Source of the DNA: an uncultured Opitutales bacterium
Lineage (GTDB): Bacteria; Verrucomicrobiota; Verrucomicrobiia; Opitutales; Intestinicryptomonadaceae
Direction of reading: 5' to 3'
DNA: 64,000 nucleotides
Assembly (NCBI GenBank): GCA_900545705.1
Contig: URAK01000007.1
Span: 77,761 to 141,760 of the forward strand
The translations under genes and the position numbers were made by a program. The notes below the pieces were generated by a model. The model saw nothing but the letters and a program-made list of their open reading frames with translations. It did no database searches and had not been told where the DNA came from. Of the stretch, positions 53,507 through 61,247 are shown piece after piece; position 1 is the first letter of the stretch; every line of letters starts with the position of its first letter.

Positions 53507-54661
53507 ATGAAAAATATCAAGACATGGAATGTATTGGCAAAATTATCGGCCTTCGCGCTTGCGGGCGCCGCTTTTATCGCGGTTTCAGGCTGCGGCAAAA
53601 AAGCCCCGCAGATGGCCCATTCCGCTCCGGAAGTGCAGGTTTCCAAGCCCATTAAAAAGACCTTTGAGATTTGGGACGAATATACCGCGAGAGTCGAGCC
53701 TCTCGAATTTGTTGAATTGCGCTCGCGCGTGAGCGGCTACCTCGAAAAAATATTCTTTAAAGAGGGGCAGATTGTAAAGGCGGGCGACCTTCTGTTTGTA
53801 ATTGACCCCCGCCCGTACGAAGCGTCGCTCGCGGCAGCAAAAGCCTCCGTCAAGGAAGTTGAGGCGCGCCTTCTGTTGGCTAAGACCAATCTCGAAAGAG
53901 CGAAAGATTTGCTGAAATCAAATGCCATTTCCAAAGAAATATACGATACGCGCGAATCCGACGTTCTCAGCACCGAAGCGAGCCTTTTGAACGCGCAGGC
54001 TCTCCTGAAAGAGGCTGAACTAAACCTCGAATACACCCATATACGCGCTCCGATATCGGGAAAAGTCTCCCAGCGCATGGTCGACCCTGGCAACCTTATC
54101 ACTGCCAATACCACAGTGCTTACGACAATAGTCAACAGCAGCATCGTGCAGGCATATTTTGAAATTAGCGAGCGCGACATGCTCCGCTACCAGAACAGCG
54201 GATTGTTTAAAGAAATAGACGTAATAAACCGCAAAGGCCCGCCCGTAGAGATGACACTCTGGGGCGAAGAACACAAGCCCTTCAAAGGTGAACTCACTTA
54301 TTTCGACAACCGCATTGGCTCCCAGACTGCGAGCCTCACAATGCGCGCCGACATTAAAAATCCCGACCACTACCTCGCGGCAGGCATGTTCGGCAAAATC
54401 AAAGTGCGCGGCGGAAAGGCTCAGGAATTTTTAGTCCTCCCCGAAGAAATCATAGGCACCGACCTCATAAACCGCTATGTTTTGGTTGTAAATAAAGACG
54501 GAATTGTCGAATACCGCCCGGTAAAAATCGGAAGGCTTTTCGGGAAATACCGCGCGATAGAGGAGGGCGTCACCGAAAATGACGACGTAATATTCGTCGG
54601 GCTGCAACGCGCCGCACCAGGTGCGAAAGTCACTCCGCTGCCCTTGGCGCAATCTAAATAA
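53507..54661 (+). CDS. RND efflux periplasmic adaptor lipoprotein
   Basis: This membrane-fusion protein bridges the RND pump and the outer membrane channel. The 384-residue protein has a lipobox (AVSGCG, Cys near residue 29), so it is anchored by lipid. The lipoyl half-motif RVSGYLEKIFFKEGQIVKAG lies near 68, followed by an alpha-hairpin (about 100-165), the second lipoyl half (IRAPISGKVSQRMVDPGNL), the beta-barrel and the membrane-proximal domain. It is the first of three efflux genes, with 20 bp before the pump gene. Confidence 0.94.
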   Translation: MKNIKTWNVLAKLSAFALAGAAFIAVSGCGKKAPQMAHSAPEVQVSKPIKKTFEIWDEYTARVEPLEFVELRSRVSGYLEKIFFKEGQIVKAGDLLFVIDPRPYEASLAAAKASVKEVEARLLLAKTNLERAKDLLKSNAISKEIYDTRESDVLSTEASLLNAQALLKEAELNLEYTHIRAPISGKVSQRMVDPGNLITANTTVLTTIVNSSIVQAYFEISERDMLRYQNSGLFKEIDVINRKGPPVEMTLWGEEHKPFKGELTYFDNRIGSQTASLTMRADIKNPDHYLAAGMFGKIKVRGGKAQEFLVLPEEIIGTDLINRYVLVVNKDGIVEYRPVKIGRLFGKYRAIEEGVTENDDVIFVGLQRAAPGAKVTPLPLAQSK

Positions 54662-54681
54662 CGCAAAACCTTTCGAATAAG

Positions 54682-57600
54682 ATGAAATTCTCGCACTTTT
54701 TTATAGACAGGCCCATTTTTGCGGCGGTGATTTCAATTGTAATCACCCTCGTGGGCATAGTCGGCTACGTGCGTTTGCCCGTAACCCAGTATCCGGACGT
54801 CGTCCCGCCGTCCATTACCGTGACCGTAAACTATCCGGGGGCGTCTCCGGAAATACTTATGGACACAGCCATCGCGCCGCTCGAACAGGAAATCAACGGC
54901 GTCGAAAATATGATGTACATGTCCAGCCAGTGCAACGCCGACGGCTCCGCGACAATCACAGTGACATTTGAAGTCGGAACAAATATCGACACTGCGCAGG
55001 TTCTCGTACAGAACAGAATAGCAATCGCGGAGCCGCGACTCCCCGAGGAAGTCCGCAGCATAGGCGTCACCGTCAAAAAGCGCTCGCCCGATATGCTCGT
55101 GGTTGCCAACTTGTACTCGCCGGACGGCAGCCGCGACAAGCTGTATCTGACCAACTACGCAATTACCCAGATGAAAGACAGGCTCGCGCGCGTATTCGGC
55201 GTTAGCGACGTCAACATCTTCGGCGCGCGCGAGTACAGCATGAGAGTTTGGCTGAATCCCGACAGGCTTTCACACTTCAATATGACAGCTTCTCAGGTTG
55301 TAGCCTCTCTGCGCGAGCAAAACAAGCAGGTGGCTGCCGGAAAGTTGAACCAGCCCCCCTTTACAAACCCCAACGCAGCCTACGAGCTTATGATAAATAC
55401 CCAGGGCCGCCTGAAAAGCCCCGAGGAATTTGAAAACATCATAATAAAATACACCGACGACGGCAAAATAGTGCAGCTAAAAGACGTCGCCCGCGTCGAG
55501 CTTGGGGCATACACATATTCGGACGAATCCTACCTAAACGGCAAATCTTCGGTCGCGATTGCAATGTACCAGCTGCCGGGCTCCAACGCGCTCGACACAG
55601 CAAACCGCATACACGCAACTCTCGAAGAAATGCGCAAGAATTTCCCTCCGGGTGTCGACTACCACATAGGCCTCGACAACACGACATATATTAGGGACTC
55701 CGTCAATGCGGTTTACCATACAATATACGAGGCAATCATACTGGTTGTCATAGTTATGATGGTGTTCTTGCAAAATTGGAGGGCGGCTGTAATACCGCTG
55801 TTTGCAATACCAGTGTCGCTCATAGGTACGTTTGCGATGATGTCGTTTTTCGGATTTTCCATCAACAACTTGTCGCTATTCGGCTTGGTGCTGGCGATAG
55901 GCATTGTCGTTGACGACGCGATTGTCGTCGTCGAAAACGTAGAGCGAAACATGCGCGACGGCTTGGACGCAAAGGAGGCAACCAAAAAGGCGATGACGCA
56001 GGTGCAGGGCGCGTTGATTGCAATCGTGCTCGTGCTTTCGAGCGTGTTTATTCCGACTGCGTTTATCGAGGGCATATCCGGGCAGTTCTACCGCCAGTTC
56101 GCGCTTACAATTGCAGTTTCAACCATTTTCTCCGGCATAGTTTCGCTCACTCTTTCGCCGGCGCTTTGCGCGATTATGCTCCGCCACCACGAAAACCCCG
56201 ACTTCTTTACAAAAATATGGAATTTCCTTTTCGGATGGTTCTTTAAGGGGTTCAACGCAACTTTCGCGTGGGTGTCGGAAAAATACCGCGGCTTTGTGAA
56301 AATCGCGGTGAAGGTGTGGCCCATTGTCTTAATTTTGTACGCCGGGCTTCTGGCGCTTACGGTGTACCTGTTTGAAATCACTCCAAAAGGCTTTATTCCA
56401 AAACAGGATACGGGCTATATTTTCGTGACGCTCCAGCTACCCGACGGTTTGACATTTGCGCACACTAACGCAGTGCAGCTGAAAATCCAAAAGCTTTTGT
56501 CAAAAATGGACGGAATTGAGGACGTAATGTCCATCGTCGGCCTAAACGGCGCGACTATGGCGAAAACCTCAAACGCCGGCGCAAACTTTTTGAAGCTTAA
56601 ATCCAAGGCCGAGCGCGAAGAGAAGGGCATAACTCTCGACAGCATCATAGGCGGGATTTACGGAATGCTCCAAAAAGAAGTCCCCGAGGCCTCTTGCTTT
56701 GTCATGACACCTCCCGCCGTAAACGGTATCGGCATGGGCGGCGACTACAAGCTGATGGTTCAAGACAGAACTACCCACGGCATAAAGGCTGTCGAAAAAT
56801 ACACAAAATTGATAGCGGCAAAGGCGACGGAGTCTCCCGAGAGCATTCTCGCGTTCACTACGTACCGCATATCGTCTCCGCAGCTATATGTGGATATCGA
56901 CCGCGAAAGGGCGCAGAAACTGAGCGTTCCGATAAGCTCGATTTTCGAGACAATGCAGTATAACCTCGGCTCTGTCTACGTCAATGACTTCAATATTCTA
57001 AACCGCGTTTACAGGGTTGTCGCCCAGGCTGAGGACACTCAGCGCGGCGATGTTTCAGACATATACAACCTAAAAGTTCCGAATGTGCGCGGGGTGAATG
57101 TACCGCTCGGATCTGTCGCAAATATCCGCCGCACGATTGGCCCGGAGAGCGTCGCGAGATACAATCTGTATCCGGCGGCCGAAGTCACCGGAAACCTCGC
57201 GCCAGGATACAGTACGGGGCAGGCAATGGAGGCGATTGAAAAAATCGCGGCCGAGGTTTTGCCTTCCGGCATGGGTATAGAATGGACCGACTTGGCTTTC
57301 CAGGAAAAGCGCGTCGGGAATACAGCGACGATAATTTTTGCGATGTGCGTGCTCTTTGTGTACCTCGTGCTCGCGGCGCTGTACGAAAGCTGGAGGCTGC
57401 CGCTTTCCGTCATACTCGTAGTGCCCCTGGTGCTTCTGTTCGCGATTTCCGGCGTATTGTTGAGGGGTATGGACAACAATATTATGACGCAAATCGGATT
57501 TATCGTGCTGATTGGGCTTGCCTGTAAGAATGCAATACTTATAGTAGAATTCGCAAAACAAAGACAGGAAAAGGGCGAGGAAATCGTGTCGAGCGTAAGC

Positions 57601-57819
57601 AACGCGGCGAAGAACCGTTTGCGTCCGATATTGATGACATCTTTCGCGTTCATCTTGGGCGTGGCTCCGCTGGCGTTTGCAACGGGTTCGGCGTCGGAAT
57701 TGCGCCAAGCACTGGGAACGTCGGTATTCTTCGGAATGATAGGCGTCACGCTTCTCGGTCTACTCTTTACGCCGGTCTTCTTCTATCTGATTCGGAAAAA
57801 TTACAAAGTGCAGCAATAG
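54682..57819 (+). CDS. RND multidrug efflux pump, AcrB type
   Basis: This proton-driven trimer of the HAE1 family exports drugs, bile salts or similar compounds. The 1045-residue protein has the classic start FSHFFIDRPIFAAVISIVIT and twelve membrane helices in two halves. Helix 4 carries the proton-relay pair in LAIGIVVDDAIVVVENVERN, matching the AcrB Asp407/Asp408 region. Large periplasmic porter loops follow helices 1 and 7. The second half shows ALYESWRLPLSVILVVPL and GLACKNAILIVEFA. Length and motifs are complete. Confidence 0.96.
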   Translation: MKFSHFFIDRPIFAAVISIVITLVGIVGYVRLPVTQYPDVVPPSITVTVNYPGASPEILMDTAIAPLEQEINGVENMMYMSSQCNADGSATITVTFEVGTNIDTAQVLVQNRIAIAEPRLPEEVRSIGVTVKKRSPDMLVVANLYSPDGSRDKLYLTNYAITQMKDRLARVFGVSDVNIFGAREYSMRVWLNPDRLSHFNMTASQVVASLREQNKQVAAGKLNQPPFTNPNAAYELMINTQGRLKSPEEFENIIIKYTDDGKIVQLKDVARVELGAYTYSDESYLNGKSSVAIAMYQLPGSNALDTANRIHATLEEMRKNFPPGVDYHIGLDNTTYIRDSVNAVYHTIYEAIILVVIVMMVFLQNWRAAVIPLFAIPVSLIGTFAMMSFFGFSINNLSLFGLVLAIGIVVDDAIVVVENVERNMRDGLDAKEATKKAMTQVQGALIAIVLVLSSVFIPTAFIEGISGQFYRQFALTIAVSTIFSGIVSLTLSPALCAIMLRHHENPDFFTKIWNFLFGWFFKGFNATFAWVSEKYRGFVKIAVKVWPIVLILYAGLLALTVYLFEITPKGFIPKQDTGYIFVTLQLPDGLTFAHTNAVQLKIQKLLSKMDGIEDVMSIVGLNGATMAKTSNAGANFLKLKSKAEREEKGITLDSIIGGIYGMLQKEVPEASCFVMTPPAVNGIGMGGDYKLMVQDRTTHGIKAVEKYTKLIAAKATESPESILAFTTYRISSPQLYVDIDRERAQKLSVPISSIFETMQYNLGSVYVNDFNILNRVYRVVAQAEDTQRGDVSDIYNLKVPNVRGVNVPLGSVANIRRTIGPESVARYNLYPAAEVTGNLAPGYSTGQAMEAIEKIAAEVLPSGMGIEWTDLAFQEKRVGNTATIIFAMCVLFVYLVLAALYESWRLPLSVILVVPLVLLFAISGVLLRGMDNNIMTQIGFIVLIGLACKNAILIVEFAKQRQEKGEEIVSSVSNAAKNRLRPILMTSFAFILGVAPLAFATGSASELRQALGTSVFFGMIGVTLLGLLFTPVFFYLIRKNYKVQQ

Positions 57820-57826
57820 TATACAT

Positions 57827-59338
57827 ATGAAACAAGGAAAAATCGCAAATGCCGCCTTCGCGGTATCCGCGCTTGCTCTGGCGGGGTGCATGGTGGGCCC
57901 CGACTACGTTGAGCCGAGCTTTAAAATTGCGGAAGAGGAGCTGATGAAAGAACACTTCTCCCGCGACGAAGGCCTATGGAAGACGGCGCTTCCCGCAGAT
58001 TCTCTGCCCAAGGGCGACTGGTGGAAAGTGTTCAACGACAAGACGCTCGACTCCCTCTTAAAACAGTGCCGCGAAAACAGCCCTGATCTGAAGGCTGCCT
58101 TCTGGCGCGTGGAACAAGCCCGCGAAACAGCCCTAATGGACCAGAGCGACTTGTATCCGCAACTTAACGGAGATGCTTCATACTCGCGCACTGGCACTTC
58201 AAGAAATGCCAGGAGCTATTCTGGCACTTACGACAACTGGGCGGCAGGTTTTGGAATCACTTGGGACCTCGACCTCTTCGGAAGAATCCGCAGCATAATA
58301 GAATCCGACGTCGCCGAAGCGCAGGCGTCGCTCGACGAATACGAAAACTTGATGCTTTTGATGCAGGCGCAAGTTGCCACGCTCTATTTTACCATAAGGC
58401 AGTATTCGTCTGAAATAGAGCTGCTTGAACGCACCGTAAAGGTCCGCAAAGACCAGACCCAGTACGTCGCCCGCCGCTTGAAGTACGGCGAAGCAAACGA
58501 TGTCGATATGCAAAGGGCTTTGCAGGAAGAGTACGACGCCTCCGCGCAGCTCGCATCTGTCGAAAGGCAGATGGCCACGGCGCGCAACGATATCGCAATA
58601 CTGGTGGGGACAGTTCCGTCGCAGCTCAACTTTAAGCCGTCTCCGCTCCCGGAAACGCTTCCGCAGTTGCCTGCCGCAATACCCTCCGAACTTTTGGAGC
58701 GCAGGCCGGACGTCGCCCAGGCCGAGCGTAAAGTTTATGCCGCCAACGCGCGAATCGGCGCGGCGCATGCGGCGTACTTCCCGACGATATCGTTTTCGGC
58801 AGATACGAGCCTTTCCGCCGAAAAGATTGACAAGCTCATAAATTCTTCGAGCTTTGCGTGGGGTATAAGCCCGCAAATATATATACCAATTTTCCAGGCG
58901 GGCAGAATATACGCGCAAAAGCAGGTTGCGCTCGCCGCCCACAAAGAGGCAGTCGAAAACTACAAGAGCATTGTTTTAAGCGCAATAGGAGAGGTCGAAA
59001 ACGCGCTTGCCCAGATAAATTATTTGAAGCGCGAATACGACAAGCGCACCGATGTCGTAAAGGCGTCTTTGAAGGTTCAAGATCTTACGCAGACGCAGTA
59101 CGACCACGGCTATATAGACTACTTCTCCGTAAGCGACGCCCAGAGACTTGCGCTATCCAACGAGCGCGCGCAAATATCGCTTAGAGGCGACAGGTTTAAG
59201 GCGTACGTAAACCTTATATCGGCGCTCGGCGGAGGCTGGGTAGCTGACGTGCAAAAGCAAGACGAGGAGTTGAGGCCTGACTTGCTTGATCCGTACGAAT
59301 TGTCGAAAGACAAGCCAAAGCCGCTCGGCGAAGAATAG
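57827..59338 (+). CDS. RND efflux outer membrane channel lipoprotein (NodT/OprM)
   Basis: The TolC-like trimeric channel completes the efflux complex. The 503-residue protein has a lipobox (ALAGCMVGPDY, Cys near 21) followed by the family start DYVEPS. Two OEP repeats follow, each with long helices and the typical phrases WWKVFNDKTLDSLLKQ, LDLFGRIRSIIESDV, PSELLERRPDVAQAERKVYAAN and SPQIYIPIFQAGR. It lies 7 bp after the pump gene and ends the operon at a strong terminator. Confidence 0.95.
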   Translation: MKQGKIANAAFAVSALALAGCMVGPDYVEPSFKIAEEELMKEHFSRDEGLWKTALPADSLPKGDWWKVFNDKTLDSLLKQCRENSPDLKAAFWRVEQARETALMDQSDLYPQLNGDASYSRTGTSRNARSYSGTYDNWAAGFGITWDLDLFGRIRSIIESDVAEAQASLDEYENLMLLMQAQVATLYFTIRQYSSEIELLERTVKVRKDQTQYVARRLKYGEANDVDMQRALQEEYDASAQLASVERQMATARNDIAILVGTVPSQLNFKPSPLPETLPQLPAAIPSELLERRPDVAQAERKVYAANARIGAAHAAYFPTISFSADTSLSAEKIDKLINSSSFAWGISPQIYIPIFQAGRIYAQKQVALAAHKEAVENYKSIVLSAIGEVENALAQINYLKREYDKRTDVVKASLKVQDLTQTQYDHGYIDYFSVSDAQRLALSNERAQISLRGDRFKAYVNLISALGGGWVADVQKQDEELRPDLLDPYELSKDKPKPLGEE

Positions 59339-59434
59339 GCTTTTATCTCTCTGCCGTTTTTACCCGGCGGGCGGCGCATGCCTAGCGGGTGAAAACTGTG
59401 CGGCGTGCCTAACGAATAGGCAAGGTGAAATTTG

Positions 59435-59465
59435 GCGCCCCATATAAAGGGGCGCTTTTTTTTTT
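59435..59465 (+). terminator. Terminator of the efflux operon
   Basis: The perfect 7-bp stem GCGCCCC/GGGGCGC has a 7-nt loop and is followed by about ten T residues, about 95 bp after the channel gene. Confidence 0.9.
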
Positions 59466-60316
59466 TGCGTGCACAGTTCCCCTGCATGCAAAAATTTTTC
59501 GGGCTTAAAAACTGCGGCTAATGAGACCCAAGAGATAAGGTTGGAATAAGTCGGCTAATAATAAGAATACTGCGCAAAAAATTTGTTGCCGGCAGGGTCT
59601 TCTATTTGAACTTTTAGAATCTTGCGAAGTTTGCCTTAAAATGAAGTAAAGGATATTTGAACCTCTCGGCGGAAAAGTAAATGGAATGGCAGTCGCCGTA
59701 TCGAATAGCACAGTAGTTTGCACATAGTTTATCGGTAAAGTGCAAGAATTTAGAAAAGTGCGGAAAAGGAAGACTGATATTAAAACGCTAAAAAAGGAGT
59801 GCCGCCCGTTTGCGACTCCATGCGACACTCAATTGCAAAGTATCGCAACCGCGCCGCACTTCAACCACTGACACAAGCGCTATCGGCTAAAACATTTTGA
59901 AAATAAAGAGGAAAATATGCTTTTAGGATTTACAGTTAAAGCGTCAAAAGGTACTTCAGTAAAGCAGATTTAAACTTTGCAGAAAAAGCTTTCGGAGACA
60001 AGTGATGGTAAATGCGCCGTCGGAAGAAGTCTTGAGAAGACTTAGCGCAAGCATTTTCGCTCCCCTTTTAGGCGCCCGAATAAGCACGGCGGAAGAATGA
60101 AAATTCTAAAAAAAAATGTGCGCAGACACACTTTATTTAGCAGTGGAGGAATCCCAATGAAGCTGACGCTTGGAGTGATAGTTTTTGTCGATCTTAAGGC
60201 GGGAGACGTAGTTTCCAATAGCGTACAAAATAACGTCTACACATCTATACAGCTTGGAAGGTGTTTTTAGCAACGTTCTATGGTTGTATTTATCTTTTTC
60301 AGGCATGCTGATTGCA
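59466..60316. other. Gene-poor accessory stretch
   Basis: No firm gene is seen in about 850 bp. Near 59914 a well-spaced GAGGAAA precedes an ATG, but the frame stops after 18 codons (MLLGFTVKASKGTSVKQI) and continues open for about 23 codons after that stop, like a dead small gene. A 37-codon frame at 60157-60270 has a good GGAGG site (MKLTLGVIVFVDLKAGDVV) and could be a real small protein. A GTG-started 107-codon minus frame at 59505-59828 looks like chance. Confidence 0.4.
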
Positions 60317-60422
60317 TTGCAAACGTGTTCGACAAGCTCGCAATCTTCGACGCGCAAGCTGCCCCCATAGACAAAAAATCCCTCAACCGCTTAACCGCGA
60401 ATTGAGGGAGGTACAGATGTAA
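60317..60422 (+). pseudogene. Truncated, frameshifted copy of the 47-aa peptide gene
   Basis: This stretch matches the intact copy at 60725-60868 over its last 100 or so bases, including an identical 3' end (GCGAATTGAGGGAGGTACAG). The start is missing: homology begins near 60316. One G is deleted in CTCAACCGCTTAACC compared with CTCAACCGGCTTAACC, which breaks the frame. It faces the minus-strand membrane protein at 60435-60671, as the intact pair does. Confidence 0.7.
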
Positions 60423-60434
60423 AAGGGGTTATTT

Positions 60435-60671
60435 CTAATCCCGTCCGTTCAAAAAATCTTCAAAAGAGTACCCGCCTTTGACAGTGGAATGTTTTATGAA
60501 TCTATTTATCAAAAGAAGGATGAAACAGAACCCGACAAATACGCCGAAAGCAATTATGGAGGCGACAATAGTCCCGCTTATTTCAGAAGGAAGGAGAAAC
60601 AGAGAAAGCACTCCCGAAACTACAAGAACCGTGAGAAGCAAATAAATCTCTATCTCTTTAATAACCTTCAT
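60435..60671 (-). CDS. Small membrane protein of the tandem array, copy 1
   Basis: The 78-residue protein has two hydrophobic segments (YLLLTVLVVSGVLSLFLL and SIIAFGVFVGFCFILLLI) and a charged tail (NRFIKHSTVKGGYSFEDF). The last helix and start of the tail resemble the next minus-strand protein of the array (shared TI.A.II, F.F.L.LN..IK). It is convergent with the broken peptide copy, 12 bp away, and divergent from the intact peptide gene, 53 bp away. No family is recognised. An unspecific inner-membrane role or a toxin-like role are both possible. Confidence 0.55.
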   Translation of the reverse strand: MKVIKEIEIYLLLTVLVVSGVLSLFLLPSEISGTIVASIIAFGVFVGFCFILLLINRFIKHSTVKGGYSFEDFLNGRD

Positions 60672-60724
60672 CTAAACGAATAATTACAAATTTTTTTTCT
60701 AAATTCAATAAAAATCGGACAGAT

Positions 60725-60868
60725 ATGGCAGAGGAAAACTATATAATTTTTGATATAGACCGCAAACGCATGCTCGACAAACTTGCAATATTCGACGCAA
60801 AGGCCGCCCTCATAGACGAAAAATCCCTCAACCGGCTTAACCGCGAATTGAGGGAGGTACAGATGTGA
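60725..60868 (+). CDS. 47-residue helical peptide of the tandem array (intact copy)
   Basis: ATG 60725 to TGA 60866 encodes a 47-residue charged peptide starting MAEENYIIFDIDRKRMLDKL and ending with the Arg/Glu-rich helix NRLNRELREVQM. Coding is supported by comparison with the copies on either side: both keep parts of the sequence but have frameshifts or early stops, so a once-functional frame decayed twice. The upstream block TCAATAAAAATC..ACAGAT before the ATG is shared with copy 3. The 3' end holds an 8-bp inverted repeat. No known family is recognised. It is convergent, with a 14-bp gap, to the membrane protein at 60883-61038. Confidence 0.5.
   Translation: MAEENYIIFDIDRKRMLDKLAIFDAKAALIDEKSLNRLNRELREVQM
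60824..60855. repeat. Inverted repeat conserved in both peptide copies
   Basis: TCCCTCAA (60824-60831) and TTGAGGGA (60848-60855) form a perfect 8-bp stem. The same stem is found in copy 1 at 60379-60386 and 60402-60409, although the loop has lost one base there. Confidence 0.7.
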
Positions 60869-60882
60869 TGCGGGGTTATATC

Positions 60883-61038
60883 TTAGATGTACGGAAACAT
60901 AATAAACTTTTTACCTGCCTTGTGACCAAACTTAATTAGGGCATTTAATAGACACAAAAAGAATATGAAGCTGCCCATGACGAAAAGGCTTATTATTATC
61001 GCAAAGATTGTAGACCACATTGTCGGTTCCGGATTCAT
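60883..61038 (-). CDS. Small membrane protein of the tandem array, copy 2
   Basis: From ATG 61038 this gives 51 residues; an in-frame GTG at 61065 would give 60. One hydrophobic helix (IFAIIISLFVMGSFIFFLCL) is followed by NALIKFGHKAGKKF, a basic tail. Placed against copy 1 without gaps, about a third of 37 positions match, including TI.A.II, F.F.L.LN and IK. It is tail-to-tail with the intact peptide gene, the same layout as copy 1. The function is unknown; a single helix with a basic tail is a common shape for regulators of membrane proteins and for type I toxins. Confidence 0.5.
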   Translation of the reverse strand: MNPEPTMWSTIFAIIISLFVMGSFIFFLCLLNALIKFGHKAGKKFIMFPYI

Positions 61039-61099
61039 TATCTTTCTATAAATAGAATATCGCACAAAAATTCATTAAGTCAATAAAAATCATACAGAT

Positions 61100-61178
61100 A
61101 TGGCAGATAAAAAGCCCTATAAATTTTGATATAGACCTCAAACGCGCGCTCGGCAAGCCCATAGTATTCAACGCCTAA
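61100..61178 (+). pseudogene. Broken third copy of the peptide gene
   Basis: It starts like the intact copy (ATGGCAGA after the shared TCAATAAAAATC..ACAGAT block). It shifts frame within the first eight codons, so the literal frame stops at TTTTGA. Sequence likeness continues (GATATAGACCTCAAACGCGC) up to a stop at 61176, where the intact copy still has 23 codons. Confidence 0.65.
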
Positions 61179-61247
61179 GAGCAAAAAAACTTTAAAAATT
61201 TTTTATGCGGTGCGGCTGATTAAAAATGGATCGGGCAGGGCGAAGGA

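Noticed and set aside
59505..59828. 107-codon minus-strand frame
   Set aside because: GTG start without a ribosome site and no recognisable composition or family.
60133..60357. 74-codon minus-strand frame
   Set aside because: Overlaps and is antisense to the broken peptide copy; its content is explained by the duplicated sequence.
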